From: Streptomyces morookaense
Lineage (GTDB): Bacteria; Actinomycetota; Actinomycetes; Streptomycetales; Streptomycetaceae
Assembly (NCBI RefSeq): GCF_013030945.1
Contig: NZ_JABBXF010000029.1
Location: 94,586-158,585 of the forward strand
Length of the DNA stretch: 64,000 nt
Reading direction: 5' to 3'
Shown: positions 63,005 to 64,000 of the stretch, in pieces
Numbering within the stretch: position 1 is the first letter of the stretch
How the letters are laid out: each line of letters opens with the position of its first letter
Made by a program: the position numbers and the translations under genes
Notes under the pieces: generated by a model
The model's database searches: none
The model's input: only the letters and a program-made list of their open reading frames with translations
Told to the model about the DNA's origin: nothing

Positions 63005-64000
63005 CTACCTCCCGTCAGGGTCCAACTCCAGTGCAGTGGAGACGGATTCGACGGCGACCGGCTCGTCCAGCGGGGCGAGGGAGACCACGACCTTGCCGGT
63101 GTGCCGGGAGTGCTGGAGCAGCTGGAACGCCTCCTCCACCAGGGCGGCCGGATAGACGGTGTGGGGCAGCGGGCGGTAGACGCCGGAGGCGATGCGCGTC
63201 GTGAGCTCGCCGGCCGTCTGCTGCCGCAGCGCGGAGTCGAGTACGAGGCTGTCGAGGTTGAAGCCGAGGAAGGTGAGGCTGCGGTGGAAGGGGCGCAGCA
63301 GGAGCGGGTTGTTGAGGAAGACGTCGCGTGTGCCGAGTTCGATGAAGCGGCCGTTGGGGCGCAGCAGGTCCAGGCTCTGCGCGACGGCCTCGCCGCCGAG
63401 GGAGTTGACGACGATGTCGACACCCTTGCCGTCGGTCAGTTCCCGCACACGAGGCACGAACTCGAGACTGCGGGAGTCCAGGACATGCTCGACGCCCAAG
63501 GTGCGCAGCAGCTCGCGTTTGGTCTCGGTGCCGGCCGTGGCGATGACCCGCAGGCCCAGGTGGCGGGCGCACTGCAGGACGGCCAGGCCGACGGCCCCGG
63601 CTCCGCCGTGCACCAGCACCGTCTCACCGGGTGCCGGCCGGGCCTGATGGACCAGGGTGTGGTGGACGGTGGTGAAGGCCACCGGGAAGGTCGCGGCCTC
63701 GGCGTGGCTGAGGCCTGCGGGGATGCGGATGACGGAGTCCGCCGGGGTGACGGTGTGGGAGGCGAGCGCGGCGGGCATGATGCCGCAGACTTCGTCCCCG
63801 GCCTTGAGCGTGGACACGCCGGGCCCCACGGCGCGGACGATGCCGGCGCCGTCGGTGCCCAGTCCGCGGATCAGGGGCGTGCCCTCGACGGCCTCCGGCG
63901 GCAGGAGCCCGTTGGCCCGCATGGGATCGCGGCGGTTGAGGGCGACGGCCCGCAACTCCACCAGGATCTCGCCGGGTCCGGGCACGAGCGGCTCGGCCTG
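63005..64000 (-). CDS. Type I polyketide synthase fragment: enoyl reductase domain (5' end outside window)
   Basis: The frame is open to the window edge with no stop, covering 331 residues of an MDR-fold enoyl reductase. ELRAVALNRRDPMRA is at the N side, followed by the NADPH loop VLVHGGAGAVGLAVLQ and VDIVVNSLGGEAVAQSLDLL. GRFIELGTRDVFLNNPLLLR follows, a segment characteristic of PKS ER domains rather than stand-alone quinone reductases. It ends ELDPDG then TAG. The ATG-like residue near 63985 is not evidence for a true start. Probably the 3' part of a decayed polyketide synthase gene; the rest is beyond 64000. Confidence 0.7.
   Translation of the reverse strand, partial: QAEPLVPGPGEILVELRAVALNRRDPMRANGLLPPEAVEGTPLIRGLGTDGAGIVRAVGPGVSTLKAGDEVCGIMPAALASHTVTPADSVIRIPAGLSHAEAATFPVAFTTVHHTLVHQARPAPGETVLVHGGAGAVGLAVLQCARHLGLRVIATAGTETKRELLRTLGVEHVLDSRSLEFVPRVRELTDGKGVDIVVNSLGGEAVAQSLDLLRPNGRFIELGTRDVFLNNPLLLRPFHRSLTFLGFNLDSLVLDSALRQQTAGELTTRIASGVYRPLPHTVYPAALVEEAFQLLQHSRHTGKVVVSLAPLDEPVAVESVSTALELDPDGR

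Overview
The window reads as Streptomyces or a very close relative. GC is above 70 percent with strong third-position G/C. There are many GTG starts, four-base GTGA/ATGA stop-start overlaps and leaderless promoters. Rare TTA leucine codons occur in three genes. The gene set fits too: a fused pcaL, PASTA-less Ser/Thr kinases with exported tails, IucA/IucC synthetases, F420-type oxidoreductases and an NHLM-type peptide exporter. No rRNA, tRNA or CRISPR array was found.

Region 1 (1-7540). The 3' part of a large pentapeptide/WD40 protein is followed by arginine deiminase and an arginine/ornithine-type antiporter, a class II aldolase and a secreted alpha/beta hydrolase. Region 2 (7647-17677) is a compact aromatic-acid operon under a divergent PaaX-family regulator. 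An SDR, amidohydrolase, CoA ligase and MaoC hydratase (the set used for p-hydroxycinnamate side-chain removal in actinobacteria) run into pcaI-J-H-G-B-L of the beta-ketoadipate pathway. Its first gene carries a TTA codon. Region 3 (17779-24769): alanine/glycine symporter, sugar-nucleotide epimerase coupled to a frameshifted MurG-like gene, and two divergent IucA/IucC siderophore synthetases.

Region 4 (24792-36033) holds stress and signalling genes: a cold-shock protein, a small HTH/Clp-N pair with twin operators over its promoter, a TetR/membrane-protein pair under tandem palindromes, and two coupled Ser/Thr kinases of identical length. A secreted two-domain ferritin-like protein is divergent from a P1B-5 metal ATPase with a hemerythrin tail; a carboxylesterase follows. 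Region 5 (36227-42035): EamA-type transporter, a stand-alone TnpB element flanked by a lectin fragment and a transporter-like gene that may be 5'-truncated, then a glycoside hydrolase and an alpha/beta hydrolase.

Region 6 (42547-48899) is the most distinctive system. A 72-residue double-glycine-leader peptide without cysteine is followed by an HlyD-like adaptor, a C39-peptidase ABC transporter and a second NHLM-type ABC transporter, with no modification enzyme. Hairpins separate precursor from exporter. The operon ends at a 160-bp TA-flanked hairpin element that also supplies the stop codon of the convergent SDR. Region 7 (49130-64000): secreted cysteine protease and partner, an ankyrin/exported-domain chimera, TPR protein, F420/PPOX-type enzymes, histidine phosphatase, methyltransferases, TetR regulators with visible operators, acyltransferase, hydrolases, and at the right edge a polyketide synthase enoyl-reductase domain cut by an in-frame stop before a ketoreductase remnant.

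Functions come from motif reading and gene context only; no database search was run.
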